Of a DNA stretch of 64,000 nucleotides, positions 1 through 9,600 are shown in pieces; position 1 is the stretch's first letter, and the number at the start of each line of letters is the position of its first letter. The notes below the pieces were generated by a model that had not been told where the DNA came from, did no database searches, and saw only the letters and a program-made list of their open reading frames with translations. Source of the DNA: Massilia sp. BSC265 (GTDB lineage: Bacteria > Pseudomonadota > Gammaproteobacteria > Burkholderiales > Burkholderiaceae_D); the NCBI RefSeq assembly GCF_000740675.1, contig NZ_JPXI01000029.1, forward strand, positions 62,001 through 126,000, given 5' to 3'. The translations under genes and the position numbers were made by a program.

Positions 1-1021
1 GGACGAACCCTCGGCCTCGCTGACGGCAAGCGAGATCGAGGTCCTGCTCGAGATCATCCGCGACCTCAAGGCCAAGGGCGTGGCCTGCGTCTACATCTCC
101 CACAAGCTGGAAGAGGTCGCGGCCATCTGCGACACCATCGTGGTGATCCGCGACGGCAAGCACATCGCCACCACCCCGATGGGCCAGATGAACGTCGAAC
201 GCATCATCGCCCAGATGTGCGGGCGCGAGATGAACCAGCTGTATCCGTCGCTTCCGCACGAGGTGGGCGAGGTGGTGATGGAAGCGCGCCACGTCACCTG
301 CTGGGACCCGGACCAGCCGCAGCGGAAAAAAGTCGACGACGTCTCCTTCCAGCTGCGCCGCGGCGAGATCCTCGGCGTCGCCGGCCTGGTGGGCGCGGGC
401 CGCACGGAACTGGTGACCGCCATCTACGGTTCCTACGAGGGGACCTACGAGGGCGAGGTCTGGCTGGAAGGCCGGCGCGTCGACACTTCCACGCCGCTGA
501 AGTCGATCGAGGCCGGCTTCGCGCTGGTGCCGGAAGACCGCAAGCAGCACGGCATCGTGCGCGACCTCTCGGTGGGCGAGAACATCACGCTGTCGGTGCT
601 GCACCGCTTTTCGAAGCTGACCCGCATCGACGACGGCCTGGAGGCGCGCGAAGTGGGCGAGCAGATCCGCCGCCTGGCGCTGAAGACGGCCAGCCCGGCG
701 CTGCCGATCACGGCGCTCTCGGGCGGCAACCAGCAGAAGGCCGTGCTGGCCAAGATGCTGCTGACGAATCCGAAAGTCCTCATCCTGGATGAGCCTACGC
801 GAGGCGTGGACGTCGGCGCCAAGTTCGAGATCTACAAGCTGATGCTCGAACTGGCTGCGCAAGGGATCTCGATCATCATGGTCTCGTCCGAGCTGGCCGA
901 GGTGCTCGGGGTTTCCGACCGCGTGCTGGTGATGGGCGAGGGCAAGCTGCGGGGCGATTTTGTTAATCAAGGCCTGACCCAGGAAATGGTGCTGGCCGCT
1001 GCAATTGGACAGGTGAAATGA
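1..1021 (+). CDS. xylG: Xylose ABC transporter ATP-binding protein, C-terminal part (5' truncated by window)
   Basis: This is the energy-coupling subunit of a sugar (CUT2) ABC importer; it hydrolyses ATP on the cytoplasmic face to drive pentose uptake. The reading frame is open from base 2, with 339 residues visible. It begins at the Walker B of the first ABC domain (DEPSASLT), followed by the second domain with the degenerate Walker [11 protein letters not shown], the signature LSGGNQQKA and Walker [14 protein letters not shown]. The doubled ABC architecture and the Arg in place of Lys in the second Walker A are normal for XylG/RbsA-type proteins. The stop codon overlaps the start of the permease gene (ATGA), so the two are translationally coupled. 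The binding-protein gene (xylF) should lie just left of the window. Xylose rather than ribose or arabinose is inferred from the permease and the neighbouring dehydrogenase. Confidence 0.88.
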   Translation, partial: DEPSASLTASEIEVLLEIIRDLKAKGVACVYISHKLEEVAAICDTIVVIRDGKHIATTPMGQMNVERIIAQMCGREMNQLYPSLPHEVGEVVMEARHVTCWDPDQPQRKKVDDVSFQLRRGEILGVAGLVGAGRTELVTAIYGSYEGTYEGEVWLEGRRVDTSTPLKSIEAGFALVPEDRKQHGIVRDLSVGENITLSVLHRFSKLTRIDDGLEAREVGEQIRRLALKTASPALPITALSGGNQQKAVLAKMLLTNPKVLILDEPTRGVDVGAKFEIYKLMLELAAQGISIIMVSSELAEVLGVSDRVLVMGEGKLRGDFVNQGLTQEMVLAAAIGQVK

Positions 1022-2223
1022 TGCTAGACAAGGTACATGCTCCGGTGGCGGCCCAAGGGGGGCCGGCACGATTGAGCACCAACACGGGAATCAGCTTCAA
1101 GCAGATTTTCACGCAGTATAAAATCCTGGCCCTGCTGGTCGCGATCGCCATCATCTGGGCCTTCTTCAGCTGGAAGACCGACGGCGGCTTCACTTCCGCC
1201 CGCAACCTGTCCAACCTGATGCGCCAGATGTCGGTCACCGGCATCCTCGCCTGCGGCATGGTGTTCGTCATCATCGCCGGCGAGATCGACCTGTCGATCG
1301 GCTCGCTCCTCGGCCTATTGGGCGGGCTGGCGGCCGTGCTCGACGTCGTCCACCACCTGCCCTTGCCGATCTCGATGGCGATCGTGCTCGCGGGCGGCAT
1401 GCTGCTCGGCTTCCTGAACGGCTACCTGACAGCCTACGCGGGGATACCTTCATTCATTGTCGGGCTAGGGGGGATGCTGGCCTACCGCGGCATCGTGCTG
1501 GGGCTGACCGACGGCACCACCATCGCACCGATTTCGCCGGAATTCGAGCAGCTCGGCCAGGCCTACCTGCCGCCCGCGTTCGGCGTGGCGCTCGGCGTCG
1601 GTTTGTTCGTATTGGCCTGCGTGCTGGCCTGGCGCCAGCGGGCCGCCCAGGCCCGCCACAAGCTGCCCGTGCTGCCGCTGTGGCGCAGCGTGGCGCGTGT
1701 GGCGATCGTCGGCGTGGTGCTGGCCGGCCTGATCAGCACCTTCAACAGCTATGAAGGGATTCCACTGCCGGTACTGGTCCTGCTGGTGCTGCTGGGCGTG
1801 TTCAGCTACATCGCACGCCAGACCGTGTTCGGGCGCCGCATCTACGCGGTCGGCAGCAACATGGAAGCGACGCGCCTGTCGGGCATCAACGTGCGCGCCG
1901 TGAAGCTGTGGATCTTCGGCCTGATGGGCCTGATGTGCGCGCTGGCCGGCCTGATCAATACCGCGCGCCTGGCGGCCGGCTCGCCCTCGGCCGGCATGTC
2001 GGCCGAGCTGGACGTCATCGCCGCCTGCTTCATCGGCGGTACCTCGATGCGCGGCGGCGCCGGCACCGTGCACGGCGCCCTGGTCGGCGCACTGGTGATG
2101 GCGAGCCTGGACAACGGCATGTCGATGCTGGACGTCGACACCTACTGGCAGATGATCGTCAAGGGCCTGATCCTGACCCTGGCGGTGTGGCTGGACGTGG
2201 CGACCCGTACGGGCCGCCGATAA
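1018..2223 (+). CDS. xylH: Xylose ABC transporter permease
   Basis: This is the membrane subunit (401 aa) of the sugar importer; it forms the translocation path in the inner membrane. The length and the motif [14 protein letters not shown] match XylH of the CUT2 family, and the protein has about ten hydrophobic segments, the first near residues 38-53. The region around residues 205-225 is a charged cytoplasmic stretch followed by further membrane segments. It overlaps xylG by 4 bases (ATGA), so it is the last gene of a xylFGH-type operon, closed by a strong terminator 35 bases downstream. Specificity for xylose is inferred from family resemblance; a related pentose is possible. Confidence 0.88.
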   Translation: MMLDKVHAPVAAQGGPARLSTNTGISFKQIFTQYKILALLVAIAIIWAFFSWKTDGGFTSARNLSNLMRQMSVTGILACGMVFVIIAGEIDLSIGSLLGLLGGLAAVLDVVHHLPLPISMAIVLAGGMLLGFLNGYLTAYAGIPSFIVGLGGMLAYRGIVLGLTDGTTIAPISPEFEQLGQAYLPPAFGVALGVGLFVLACVLAWRQRAAQARHKLPVLPLWRSVARVAIVGVVLAGLISTFNSYEGIPLPVLVLLVLLGVFSYIARQTVFGRRIYAVGSNMEATRLSGINVRAVKLWIFGLMGLMCALAGLINTARLAAGSPSAGMSAELDVIAACFIGGTSMRGGAGTVHGALVGALVMASLDNGMSMLDVDTYWQMIVKGLILTLAVWLDVATRTGRR

Positions 2224-2257
2224 GAAACGGACGGCGCCCCTACGTCGTCTTCGAACA

Positions 2258-2293
2258 AAAAGAAGCCAGGCGCGCAAGCGCCTGGCTTCTTTT
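2258..2293 (+). terminator. Rho-independent terminator after xylH
   Basis: A perfect 16-bp stem (AAAAGAAGCCAGGCGC paired with its complement) closes on a GCAA tetraloop at 2274-2277. The right arm itself ends in a T run. It lies 35 bases past the xylH stop codon. The A run on the left arm means it could also stop minus-strand transcription. Confidence 0.9.
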
Positions 2294-2353
2294 CATTTAC
2301 CGCCGGGCGCTCAGCCGGCTAATGCCGGTCACCTAAGAGCCACCGCTCATCCG

Positions 2354-2486
2354 TAGGGTGGGCGGGTTTCCCGCCCACGCGGTCAGATCACAGTGCTGCA
2401 GCCCGTGCGACTGTTCGTATCCCAACTACGACCGCGTGGGCGTACGTCAATGAGGCCGCTGACCTCATTGACCCCGCCCACCCTAC
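2354..2486. repeat. Composite palindromic intergenic repeat bounded by GTAGGGTGGGCGGG
   Basis: The outer arms are perfect 14-bp inverted repeats at 2354-2367 and 2473-2486. Inside are two more hairpins: GTGGGCGGG/CCCGCCCAC at 2359-2379 with a TTT loop, and GTCAATGAGG/CCTCATTGAC at 2446-2472. It sits between two convergent genes. The same terminal sequence recurs at 32653-32717, so this is a dispersed palindromic element of REP/MITE type, not just a terminator. Confidence 0.75.
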
Positions 2487-2512
2487 AATTCCGACTAACT
2501 GACTTGCATTAC

Positions 2513-4102
2513 TCAGCCGACGGTCTTCAGCACGCCGTCGACCACGCGGGCCAGGCCCAGGGGATTGTCGTCGCGCAGCGCTTCCGGCAGGAGCTCTGCC
2601 GGCACGGCCTGGTAGCACACCGGGCGCAGGAAGCGGTCGATCGCGGTGGCGCCGACCGAGGTGGTGCGGCTGTCCGAGGTGGCCGGGAAGGGGCCGCCGT
2701 GCACCATCGCGTGCGATACCTCGACGCCGGTCGGGAAGCCGTTGAACAGGATGCGGCCGGCCTTGCGCTCGAGCAGGGGCAGCAGGGCTCCCGCCAGCCG
2801 GTTGTCCGCCGCCGTCGCATGCACGGTCGCCGTCAGCTGGCCTTCCACGTGTTCCGCCATCGCCAGCAGTTCGGCTTCGTCGCGGCAGCGCACCATCACC
2901 GCCGCCGGGCCGAAGATTTCTTCTTCCAGCGCCGGGGTGGCGAGGAAGGTGGCCGCATCGCAGCCATACAGGGCCGGCTGCGCGGCGCACGCGGGGCCTT
3001 CCGAATCAGCCGCAGCGCCGCGCGCCAGCAATTGCAGGCCGGAGATTGCGGAGCGGCGTTCGATCGCCTCGACATAGGCCTGATGGATGCCGGGGGTCAG
3101 CATGGTGCCGGACGCCTTCTGTTGCAGGGCCTCGGCGGCCGCCACCGAGAAGGCATTGAGCGCCTCTCCTTCCAGCCCGATCACCAGGCCCGGGTTGGTG
3201 CAGAACTGGCCGACGCCGAGCGTGAGCGAGTCGACGAAGCCCTGGCCGAGCTTGGCCGCGCCGCCTTCGAGCGCGCCCGGCAGCAGGAAGAAGGGATTGA
3301 TGCTGCTCATCTCCGCATAGACAGGGATCGGTTCCGGACGTCCTGCCGCGATGCGCATCAGGGACAGGCCGCCCTGGCGCGAGCCGGTAAAGCCCACCGC
3401 CTTGATCGCCGGATGCGCCACCAGCTCGGCGCCGATGGTCCTGCCTTCGCCGATCAGCATCGAGAACACGCCTTCCGGCATGTCGCAGTCGATCGCGGCC
3501 TGCTGCACCGCGCGCGCCACCAGCTCGGAGGTGCCGAGGTGGGCATTGTGGGCCTTGACCACGACCGGGCAGCCGGCCGCCAGGGCGGAGGCGGTATCGC
3601 CGCCGGCCACCGAGAAGGCGAGCGGGAAGTTGCTGGCACCGAAGACCGCGACCGGCCCCAGCGGGATCTTGCGCAGGCGCAGGTCCGGGCGCGGCGGGGT
3701 CCGCTCGGGCAGGGCGGAATCGAGGGCCGCTCCGAGGAAGTGGCCGTCGCGAACCACCTTGGCGAACAGGCGCAGCTGGTTGACCGTCCGCATGCGCTCG
3801 CCTTCGAGGCGTAGCTGCGGCAGGCCCGATTCGAGGCCGGCGCGCTCGATCAGGGCCGGGCCGATGTCAAGGATGCGGGCCGCGATGGCTTCGAGGAAGG
3901 CGGCGCGCCGCTCGAGCGGGAGGGCGCGGTAGCTGTCGAAGGCTTGCTCGGCCAGCGCGCAGGCCGCCGCCAGCTCGGCGCCGGACGCCAGGCCGAAGGC
4001 GGGTTCGAGGGTGGCATGGCGCGCCGGGTCGACGGCGTGTACGACGCCTGCGGCGCCGCGCACGCTCTGCCTACCGATGATCATGTCGCCGTGGATGTAC
4101 AT
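2513..4102 (-). CDS. Alpha-ketoglutarate semialdehyde (2,5-dioxovalerate) dehydrogenase, AldH type
   Basis: This cytosolic NAD(P)+-dependent aldehyde dehydrogenase (529 aa) oxidises 2,5-dioxovalerate to 2-oxoglutarate, the last step of non-phosphorylative pentose or sugar-acid catabolism. Visible landmarks are FGASNFP near residue 154, the GFTGS cofactor-loop motif near 237, the general-base Glu264 in [10 protein letters not shown] and the catalytic Cys301 in GQFCTNPG. The longer length and the FCTNPG active site resemble the Vibrio AldH/KGSADH branch rather than classical SSADH. It is convergent with xylGH and follows the TBDR gene on the same strand after a terminator. Context supports a role downstream of xylose uptake (Weimberg pathway). 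A glucarate or hydroxyproline pathway role cannot be excluded from sequence alone. Confidence 0.82.
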   Translation of the reverse strand: MYIHGDMIIGRQSVRGAAGVVHAVDPARHATLEPAFGLASGAELAAACALAEQAFDSYRALPLERRAAFLEAIAARILDIGPALIERAGLESGLPQLRLEGERMRTVNQLRLFAKVVRDGHFLGAALDSALPERTPPRPDLRLRKIPLGPVAVFGASNFPLAFSVAGGDTASALAAGCPVVVKAHNAHLGTSELVARAVQQAAIDCDMPEGVFSMLIGEGRTIGAELVAHPAIKAVGFTGSRQGGLSLMRIAAGRPEPIPVYAEMSSINPFFLLPGALEGGAAKLGQGFVDSLTLGVGQFCTNPGLVIGLEGEALNAFSVAAAEALQQKASGTMLTPGIHQAYVEAIERRSAISGLQLLARGAAADSEGPACAAQPALYGCDAATFLATPALEEEIFGPAAVMVRCRDEAELLAMAEHVEGQLTATVHATAADNRLAGALLPLLERKAGRILFNGFPTGVEVSHAMVHGGPFPATSDSRTTSVGATAIDRFLRPVCYQAVPAELLPEALRDDNPLGLARVVDGVLKTVG

Positions 4103-4140
4103 GGAATGCTCCTTGTCTGGTGAAAAAACGGATGAAGGGA

Positions 4141-4182
4141 GAAAAAAAAGCCGCGGTCCGCATGACGGAGCCGCGACTTCAA
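4141..4182 (-). terminator. Rho-independent terminator after the TBDR gene
   Basis: Read on the minus strand, AAGTCGCGG-CTCCG pairs with CGGA-CCGCGGCTT around a short loop, followed by eight T. It lies about 30 bases past the TBDR stop codon and 40 bases before the dehydrogenase start, so the dehydrogenase probably has its own promoter or depends on read-through. Confidence 0.8.
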
Positions 4183-4209
4183 GAGAGACGATCTTGCCTG
4201 CTGCTTACA

Positions 4210-7200
4210 TCAGAAGTCGTACGACGCGCGGACGCCGAAGCTGCGGCCGGTCTTGAACCAGGCGCGACCCAGCATGCCGATGTGCTGCTGCATCAGCTGC
4301 TTGACCGTGGTGTCGGTCAGGTTGGTCGCTTCCACGCCGATGCGCAGCTTCGGGGTGACGTTGTAGAAGAACGAACCATCCAGCTGGCCGTAGTCGTCCA
4401 TCCAGAGCGGCAGGCCGTAGGCCTGGTTGTTGTCGCCGTTGTAGGTGCCGTAGGCCGGGCTGGCAGGGTTCATGTCGCGCGCGTCGGTGCCGCGGGTGCC
4501 CCACTGGTTGACGCCCAGCAGGTAGCGCGAACGCCAGTTGTAGGCGAGGCGCGCCTGGACCGGGCCGCGTTCGTACATCAGCGCCACGTTGATGGTCCGC
4601 TTCGACAGGCCCTGCAGAGGCAGGTTGCCGAACGAGCGCATGTCGACGTCGCAACCGTTGATCGAGAGGTTCAGGTTGTCCGCGCCTTCGCCGCCGCTGC
4701 ACCATTCCGAGTACACCGGATTGTTCAGCTTGCGTTCGCTGTCGACGAAGGTGAAGCTCAGCTGAGTGCCCAGGCCCTTGAGCCAGTCCGGCACGAAGTC
4801 GAAGTACTGCTGGTAGGCGACCTCGACGCCGCGGGCGTAGCCGTGCGCGCCGTTGGTCGGGCCGGTGACCAGGAACTGGCGATCCGTTCCGGCGGCATCC
4901 TTCACCGCATACTGGTAGTTCTGGTTGACGATGATGTTCTTGATGTCCTTGTTGAACATCGCGAAGGTCAGCGAGCCGGCCTTGGCGAAGTACCACTCGG
5001 CGGTCAGGTCGACCGAGGTGGCGGTGGCCGGACGCAGGTTCGGATTGCCCTGGCCGGTGCCGGTCAGGCTCACGCCGTTGAAGGTCACCGTGGTCGGCAG
5101 GCCGGTATCGCCGCCGCCGGTCGTGGTCGAACGCACCGACTGCGACAGCGAGGTGTAGGCGGCCAGCTGGCCGAAGTCCGGGCGCGACATCGACTTGGCG
5201 ACGGCGAAGCGGAACTGCAGGTTGTCCGCGGCCTTGTAGCGCAGGTTCAGGCTCGGCAGCCAATTGTGGTAGGTGTTCTCGTAATCCTGGCGCTTCGAGA
5301 AGGCCGGGATGTTCGGGATCAGGTTCGCGCCCACCACGCTGGCGCCTTCCGGGATGGTCGGCAGGTTCGGGGCGAACACGGTGTAGCCGAAGGCGTTCGA
5401 CGTGGTTTTCACGTAGCGCACGCCGATGTTGCCGTCGATCGGATAGCCCCAGTCGTCAAAGCTGAAGCGTGCCTGGGTGTAGAAGGCGCGGGTCTTCTCG
5501 CTCTGCTGGTTGATGCTGGCCGGGTCGTCGGCGAAGCCGGCGGGCTTCCAGGCGACGCAATCGCCCCAGCCCTGGGCCGCTTTCTGCTGCTCGCACAGGG
5601 CCAGGCTATAGCCGTGCAGCTTGGCATAGCTGTTGGGGTAGCCGCGCGCCACGGCGTCGTCCGGGAACCACACGCCCGGAATGGTCACGTCGCCGCCGAA
5701 GAAGTTCGGCTGGCCGACCAGCGAGGCGCCGCCGGCGAAGCGCGGGTCGCTCAGGAAGGCTTCGTGCGGGATGCGCCAGCCCACCATCCACGGCTGGGTC
5801 ACACCCTGCCAGTTGTAGCTCGGATTGGTGTTCTGGTTGAGGGTGTCGCGGTTCTGCAGGCGCACGCCGAAACGGATGTCGCGCAGCACCGGATGGTCGA
5901 AGTCGTACTTGACGTCGGTCTTCCAGGCCTTGCTGTCCGCCGTGGAGTTGTCGAGGTGCTCCATCGTGTACGCCCAGTAGTAATTCTTGGGGTCGGCAAA
6001 GTAGGCCAGGTCGGCCGGGGTGAAGCTGAATACCGGGCGGTCGCCGCGGAAGTCGACGGCTTGGCTGGGCACGCGGATGCCGGTCGCCACGTCCGAATCG
6101 AAGCCCTGGGTGCGGGCCTTGATGCGCTGGAAATCGGAGACCACGGTCCAGGCAGGGGACACGCGCCAGTTGATGTTCAGGGCGATGTCCTGGGTGCTCG
6201 AGTGGCGGTCGGAGACGCGGCGGTCGGAGTTGTAGTTGACGCCGCCGTTTTCCGGATTCGACCAGGTGCCGGCCAGCAAGGCGCCGGTATTGGACCATAC
6301 GCCGTTCTGGACCTGCATCTCGTACGGGTTCGTCTCCTGGGTCAGCAAGGCCTGTTCGGACCAGTCTTCGCGGTAGCGCGAGCGGAAGTAGGTCAGGCCG
6401 GCGGTCAGGTCGCGCACCGGGCGCCACTGGAAGGCCGCGTAATCGCCCTTGCGGTTGCGGTTGAAGGTCTGCGAGCGCCATTCCGCGCCTTTCGGTACCC
6501 ACATGGTCTTGCCCGGCACGATGTCGTTCACGTGCGGATAGTAGGGCGAGATGTTCATCGCGTCGTTGCGGGTATTGGTCTTGGAGGACGCCAGGTCGAT
6601 CAGGGCGCCGACTTCGCCGAGCGGGGTGGTCCAGCGGTTCGAGAACAGCACCGAGCCACTCGGGTCGGAGCGCTTCTTCAGCAGCTCGGAGTAGCTGGTG
6701 TTGACCGTGGCGGCGCCCTTGAAGCCCTTGAAGTCGAAAGGCATGGCAGTGCGCAGGTTGACGATGCCGGAGATGCCGCCTTCGATGTGCTCGGCCGACG
6801 GGTTCTTGTACACGTCGACGCCGGCCATCAACTCGGGCGGAACGTCGCTGAAGCTGAGCGAGCGGCCGCCGTTGGCCGAGAAGGCTTCGCGGCCGTTCAG
6901 CTCCGAGAGGACGTAGGTCAGGCCGCGGATCGCGATGCCCGAACCTTCCACGGCGTAGTGCTGCGGATCGTTCGGCGCGCTGCGGTCCATGGTCACGCCG
7001 ACCACGCGGCTCAGGACTTCGGTAATCGAACGGTCCGGCAGCTTGCCGATGTCCTCGGCGACGATCGAGTCGACGACTTCATCGGCCTCCTGCTTGAGCT
7101 TCTGGGCCGATTGGATCGCGGCGCGCTGGCCGGTCACGGTGACGACGGCCGCCTTGGATGCGGCGGGATCGGCGGAGGTGGTGTCGGTGGTCTGGGCCCA

Positions 7201-7272
7201 AGCTGCGCCGCCATAGATGACGGCAATCTGCGCGACCGCTGCAGCGATCGCTGTTTTCTGGAACTTCCTCAC
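4210..7272 (-). CDS. TonB-dependent receptor, oligosaccharide type (probable xyloglucan-fragment importer)
   Basis: This is an outer-membrane TonB-dependent receptor of 1020 aa, which would import oligosaccharides energised by TonB-ExbBD. Residues 1-26 form a signal peptide ending AAWAQ. A TonB-box-like VVTVTGQR near residue 43 is followed by the plug domain (EDIGKLPDRSITEVLSRVVG), a style typical of the Xanthomonas/Caulobacter polysaccharide-receptor family. The beta-barrel closes with the terminal aromatic FGVRASYDF. It has no N-terminal STN signalling domain. It diverges from the GH35-GH31-esterase genes across a 607-bp gap, as in xyloglucan loci of Cellvibrio where a TBDR accompanies GH31 and GH35. 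The substrate is inferred only from these neighbours. Confidence 0.9.
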   Translation of the reverse strand: MRKFQKTAIAAAVAQIAVIYGGAAWAQTTDTTSADPAASKAAVVTVTGQRAAIQSAQKLKQEADEVVDSIVAEDIGKLPDRSITEVLSRVVGVTMDRSAPNDPQHYAVEGSGIAIRGLTYVLSELNGREAFSANGGRSLSFSDVPPELMAGVDVYKNPSAEHIEGGISGIVNLRTAMPFDFKGFKGAATVNTSYSELLKKRSDPSGSVLFSNRWTTPLGEVGALIDLASSKTNTRNDAMNISPYYPHVNDIVPGKTMWVPKGAEWRSQTFNRNRKGDYAAFQWRPVRDLTAGLTYFRSRYREDWSEQALLTQETNPYEMQVQNGVWSNTGALLAGTWSNPENGGVNYNSDRRVSDRHSSTQDIALNINWRVSPAWTVVSDFQRIKARTQGFDSDVATGIRVPSQAVDFRGDRPVFSFTPADLAYFADPKNYYWAYTMEHLDNSTADSKAWKTDVKYDFDHPVLRDIRFGVRLQNRDTLNQNTNPSYNWQGVTQPWMVGWRIPHEAFLSDPRFAGGASLVGQPNFFGGDVTIPGVWFPDDAVARGYPNSYAKLHGYSLALCEQQKAAQGWGDCVAWKPAGFADDPASINQQSEKTRAFYTQARFSFDDWGYPIDGNIGVRYVKTTSNAFGYTVFAPNLPTIPEGASVVGANLIPNIPAFSKRQDYENTYHNWLPSLNLRYKAADNLQFRFAVAKSMSRPDFGQLAAYTSLSQSVRSTTTGGGDTGLPTTVTFNGVSLTGTGQGNPNLRPATATSVDLTAEWYFAKAGSLTFAMFNKDIKNIIVNQNYQYAVKDAAGTDRQFLVTGPTNGAHGYARGVEVAYQQYFDFVPDWLKGLGTQLSFTFVDSERKLNNPVYSEWCSGGEGADNLNLSINGCDVDMRSFGNLPLQGLSKRTINVALMYERGPVQARLAYNWRSRYLLGVNQWGTRGTDARDMNPASPAYGTYNGDNNQAYGLPLWMDDYGQLDGSFFYNVTPKLRIGVEATNLTDTTVKQLMQQHIGMLGRAWFKTGRSFGVRASYDF

Positions 7273-7364
7273 GTTGTCTCCTGATATAGGTAATTTTTTT
7301 ATGTGTTACACCATCATGCGTCAGCGCTGCTTCGGGCCGCCGCTAACACTGATTGTCATGCGCT

Positions 7365-7393
7365 ACCATACACTGTCGCAACAAACTTTACAA
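7365..7393 (-). promoter_or_regulatory. Candidate sigma70 promoter for the TBDR gene
   Basis: On the minus strand TTGTAA (7388-7393) and TATGGT (7365-7370) are separated by exactly 17 bp, each matching the consensus hexamer at four positions. Transcription would begin about 85 bases before the TBDR start codon. TGGTAGCGC overlaps the -10, and TGTTAGCG lies downstream. Confidence 0.5.
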
Positions 7394-7566
7394 ACTTGCG
7401 GGTTTTGTTTATGCACAACAGTCAATGGGCCCGGAGACCGTTGCGGTGACAGTCGGATTCAGCCTTCGTCCCTGCATTCAAGGGAGCTTGGCGTCGAAAA
7501 CAGAGGGAATTGCTGCCACCGACCTCACTGATTCTCTACAGTACGCAATAGATTGTGCAAGGTCAA

Positions 7567-7578
7567 GAAATCGATTTC
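7567..7578. promoter_or_regulatory. LacI-family-like operator palindrome GAAATCGATTTC
   Basis: A perfect 12-bp palindrome with a central CG, the form typical of LacI/GalR-family operators. The identical core occurs before the GH9 gene at 17251-17264. It lies roughly 300 bp from both the TBDR and GH35 start codons. No regulator gene of this family is present in the window. Confidence 0.55.
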
Positions 7579-7879
7579 ATAGCGTTGTAGTTTTTTGTTT
7601 TGGAAGTGTTGGTGCAGTCACGTCATTGTAATTCGACGCGTATCGGGTCCCCTAGCAGATTGGACATGCGCGGGCAGCCCGGGACGATGGTGGACCGGCG
7701 AATCGGACGGTGCAAGCCTTTCGCTACCGGCGGGTGACTTCCCGCGGCGGACGGGGCCGGGCGCCGGTACAGCCGCATGTTAGCGCGAACATTTCCCTTG
7801 CAATGACGCGTCCTGCTGGCTTACGATGCAGGCGAGAAGTGCCGAGACCACCGACACCAACAACAAGCAGCAGGAGACC

Positions 7880-9568
7880 ATGCGCCTTCCTTCCCGCCGC
7901 CGCGGCATGCGGCGTCTTGCCCTCGTCGTCCCTATGCTGCTGGTGCAGCCTGCACAGGCGGTGCCGGCCGGCGCCGGCGAACCGGCACTGCCGCGCGTCG
8001 TCGAGCGCGAGGGCCGCCACGCCTTGCTGGTCGACGGCGCACCCTTCCTGGTGCTGGGCGGCCAGGCCCACAACTCCAGCAACTACCCGGCGGCCCTGCC
8101 CAAGGTGTGGGCCGCGCTCGAGGACGCGCACGCGAACACCCTGGCAATCCCGGTGGCGTGGGAACAGCTCGAGCCGAGCGAGGGCAGGTTCGATTTCAGC
8201 TACGTGGACACCCTCGTGGCGCAGGCGCGCGAGCATGGCAAGCGCCTGGTCCTGCTGTGGTTCGGCACCTGGAAGAACACCGGCCCGGCCTACACGCCGG
8301 AATGGGTGAAGTTCGATAACGGGCGCTTTCCGCGCATGCGCGACAAGGACGGCCAGGCCAGCTACTGCCTGTCGCCCTTCGGAGAAGCCACGCTGGCGGC
8401 CGACAAGGCGGCCTTCGTGGCCCTGATGCGGCACATCCGCAAGATCGACGCCGGCAAGCGCACCGTGATCATGGTGCAGGTGGAGAACGAGGTCGGCACC
8501 TACGGCCTGGTGCGCGACTACGGCGCGCGGGCCGAGGCCGCCTTCCGCCAGCGGGTGCCGGCGGCCGTGCTGGCACGCCAGCCCGCGCCTGCGGGGCACC
8601 CGGCGCAGGGGAGTTGGGGCGAGGTATACGGCGGCTATGCCGAGCAGTATTTCCATAGCTGGGCAATCGCCAGCTATATCGAGGAAATCGCAAAGGCCGG
8701 ACGCGCAGAGTACGACCTGCCGATGTTCGTCAATAACGCGCTGCGCGAACCCGGCCAGCCCGGCCAAGCCGCCACGGCCTGGCGCGGAGACTTTGCCAGC
8801 GGCGGCCCGACCTGGGACGTGATCGGTATCTACAAGGCAGCCGCGCCCCATATCGATTTCGCGGCGCCCGACATCTACATGCCGGAATCCGGCAAGGTCA
8901 GCGCCGTGCTGGCGGGTTTCCAGCGCCCGGACAACGCCTTGATGGTGGCGGAGATGGGCAATGCGGCCGGCTATGCGCGCTATGTGTACCAGATCGTCGG
9001 CAAGGGCGCGCTCGGCGTCGTCCCCTTCGGCATCGACTATGCCAGCTACAGCAACTATCCGCTCGGCTCCCGATACACCGACCGGCGCATGGTCGAGCCC
9101 TTCGCCCAGGTGTACGCCACGTTTGCGCCGATGTCGCGGCTGTGGGCACGCTGGGCCTTCGAAGGCCGTACCCACGGTGTGGCCGAGGGCGACGACCGGA
9201 TGCCGCAAACGGTCGCGATGGATGGCTGGAAGGCGACGGTTTCCTTTCGCGAGTTCCAGTTCGGCGAGCGTCGGTACCTACGCGACAAGAGCGAGTACGC
9301 CGAGGGCACCGAACTGCCCGGCGGCGGGGTAGCGATCGCGCAGATCGGCCCCGGCGAATTCGTGCTGGTCGGCCAGCGGGCGCGCGTCAAGCTGGCGCCA
9401 AGCGCCGACGCGCCCGCCATGTACGCGCGGGTGGAGGAGGGACGCTTCGACGCTGCCGGCAAATGGGTCATGGAACGCAACTGGAACGGCGACCAGACCG
9501 ACTACGGCCTGAACCTGCCCGCCGCGCCGACCGTGCTCAAGGTCAGGATGCGCACCTACGAACATTAA
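7880..9568 (+). CDS. GH35 beta-galactosidase with DUF5597-type C-terminus, exported
   Basis: This is a secreted or periplasmic beta-galactosidase (562 aa from this start) expected to trim terminal galactose from xyloglucan side chains. I chose the ATG at 7880 because AGGAG lies just before it and the translation opens with a good signal peptide (MRLPSRRRGMRRLALVV...AQA). The TIM barrel shows the family acid/base Glu204 in VQVENEVG and the nucleophile Glu358 in MVAEMGN. The arrangement LDGxPFxxxGGQxHNSS near residues 50-67 is characteristic of the bacterial GH35/DUF5597 group, which includes Cellvibrio Bgl35A from a xyloglucan locus. It sits 32 bp before the GH31 gene, probably in the same operon. 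An upstream in-frame start at 7826 has no ribosome-binding site. Confidence 0.9.
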   Translation: MRLPSRRRGMRRLALVVPMLLVQPAQAVPAGAGEPALPRVVEREGRHALLVDGAPFLVLGGQAHNSSNYPAALPKVWAALEDAHANTLAIPVAWEQLEPSEGRFDFSYVDTLVAQAREHGKRLVLLWFGTWKNTGPAYTPEWVKFDNGRFPRMRDKDGQASYCLSPFGEATLAADKAAFVALMRHIRKIDAGKRTVIMVQVENEVGTYGLVRDYGARAEAAFRQRVPAAVLARQPAPAGHPAQGSWGEVYGGYAEQYFHSWAIASYIEEIAKAGRAEYDLPMFVNNALREPGQPGQAATAWRGDFASGGPTWDVIGIYKAAAPHIDFAAPDIYMPESGKVSAVLAGFQRPDNALMVAEMGNAAGYARYVYQIVGKGALGVVPFGIDYASYSNYPLGSRYTDRRMVEPFAQVYATFAPMSRLWARWAFEGRTHGVAEGDDRMPQTVAMDGWKATVSFREFQFGERRYLRDKSEYAEGTELPGGGVAIAQIGPGEFVLVGQRARVKLAPSADAPAMYARVEEGRFDAAGKWVMERNWNGDQTDYGLNLPAAPTVLKVRMRTYEH

Positions 9569-9600
9569 GCAGACACACAACAAGACCGGGAGACCCAGCA

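Larger units (their letters stand above)
7273..7879. other. Divergent regulatory region between TBDR and GH35 (607 bp, no gene)
   Basis: I see no convincing ORF here. It holds a sigma70-like promoter for the TBDR (7365-7393, minus), two separated TAGCG half-sites near 7341-7368 and a LacI-type palindrome at 7567-7578. The part from about 7300 to 7650 is visibly richer in A/T than the flanking genes. The GH35 promoter is not obvious; TTGTGC at 7553 and TCATAG 18 bp further on, spanning the palindrome, is a weak candidate. Confidence 0.6.

Noticed and set aside
4120-7284. Open frame of over 1000 codons antisense to the TBDR at 4210-7272
   Set aside because: GC-rich codon bias leaves the complementary frame open; the translation is low-complexity, rich in Val/Gly/Arg/His, with no domain. 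The minus-strand protein has a signal peptide, plug and barrel.
9142-9600. Extension of the GH31 frame upstream into GH35
   Set aside because: Overlaps the GH35 coding region in another frame and reads as Arg/Ala-rich nonsense; the ATG at 9601 has a ribosome-binding site and signal peptide.
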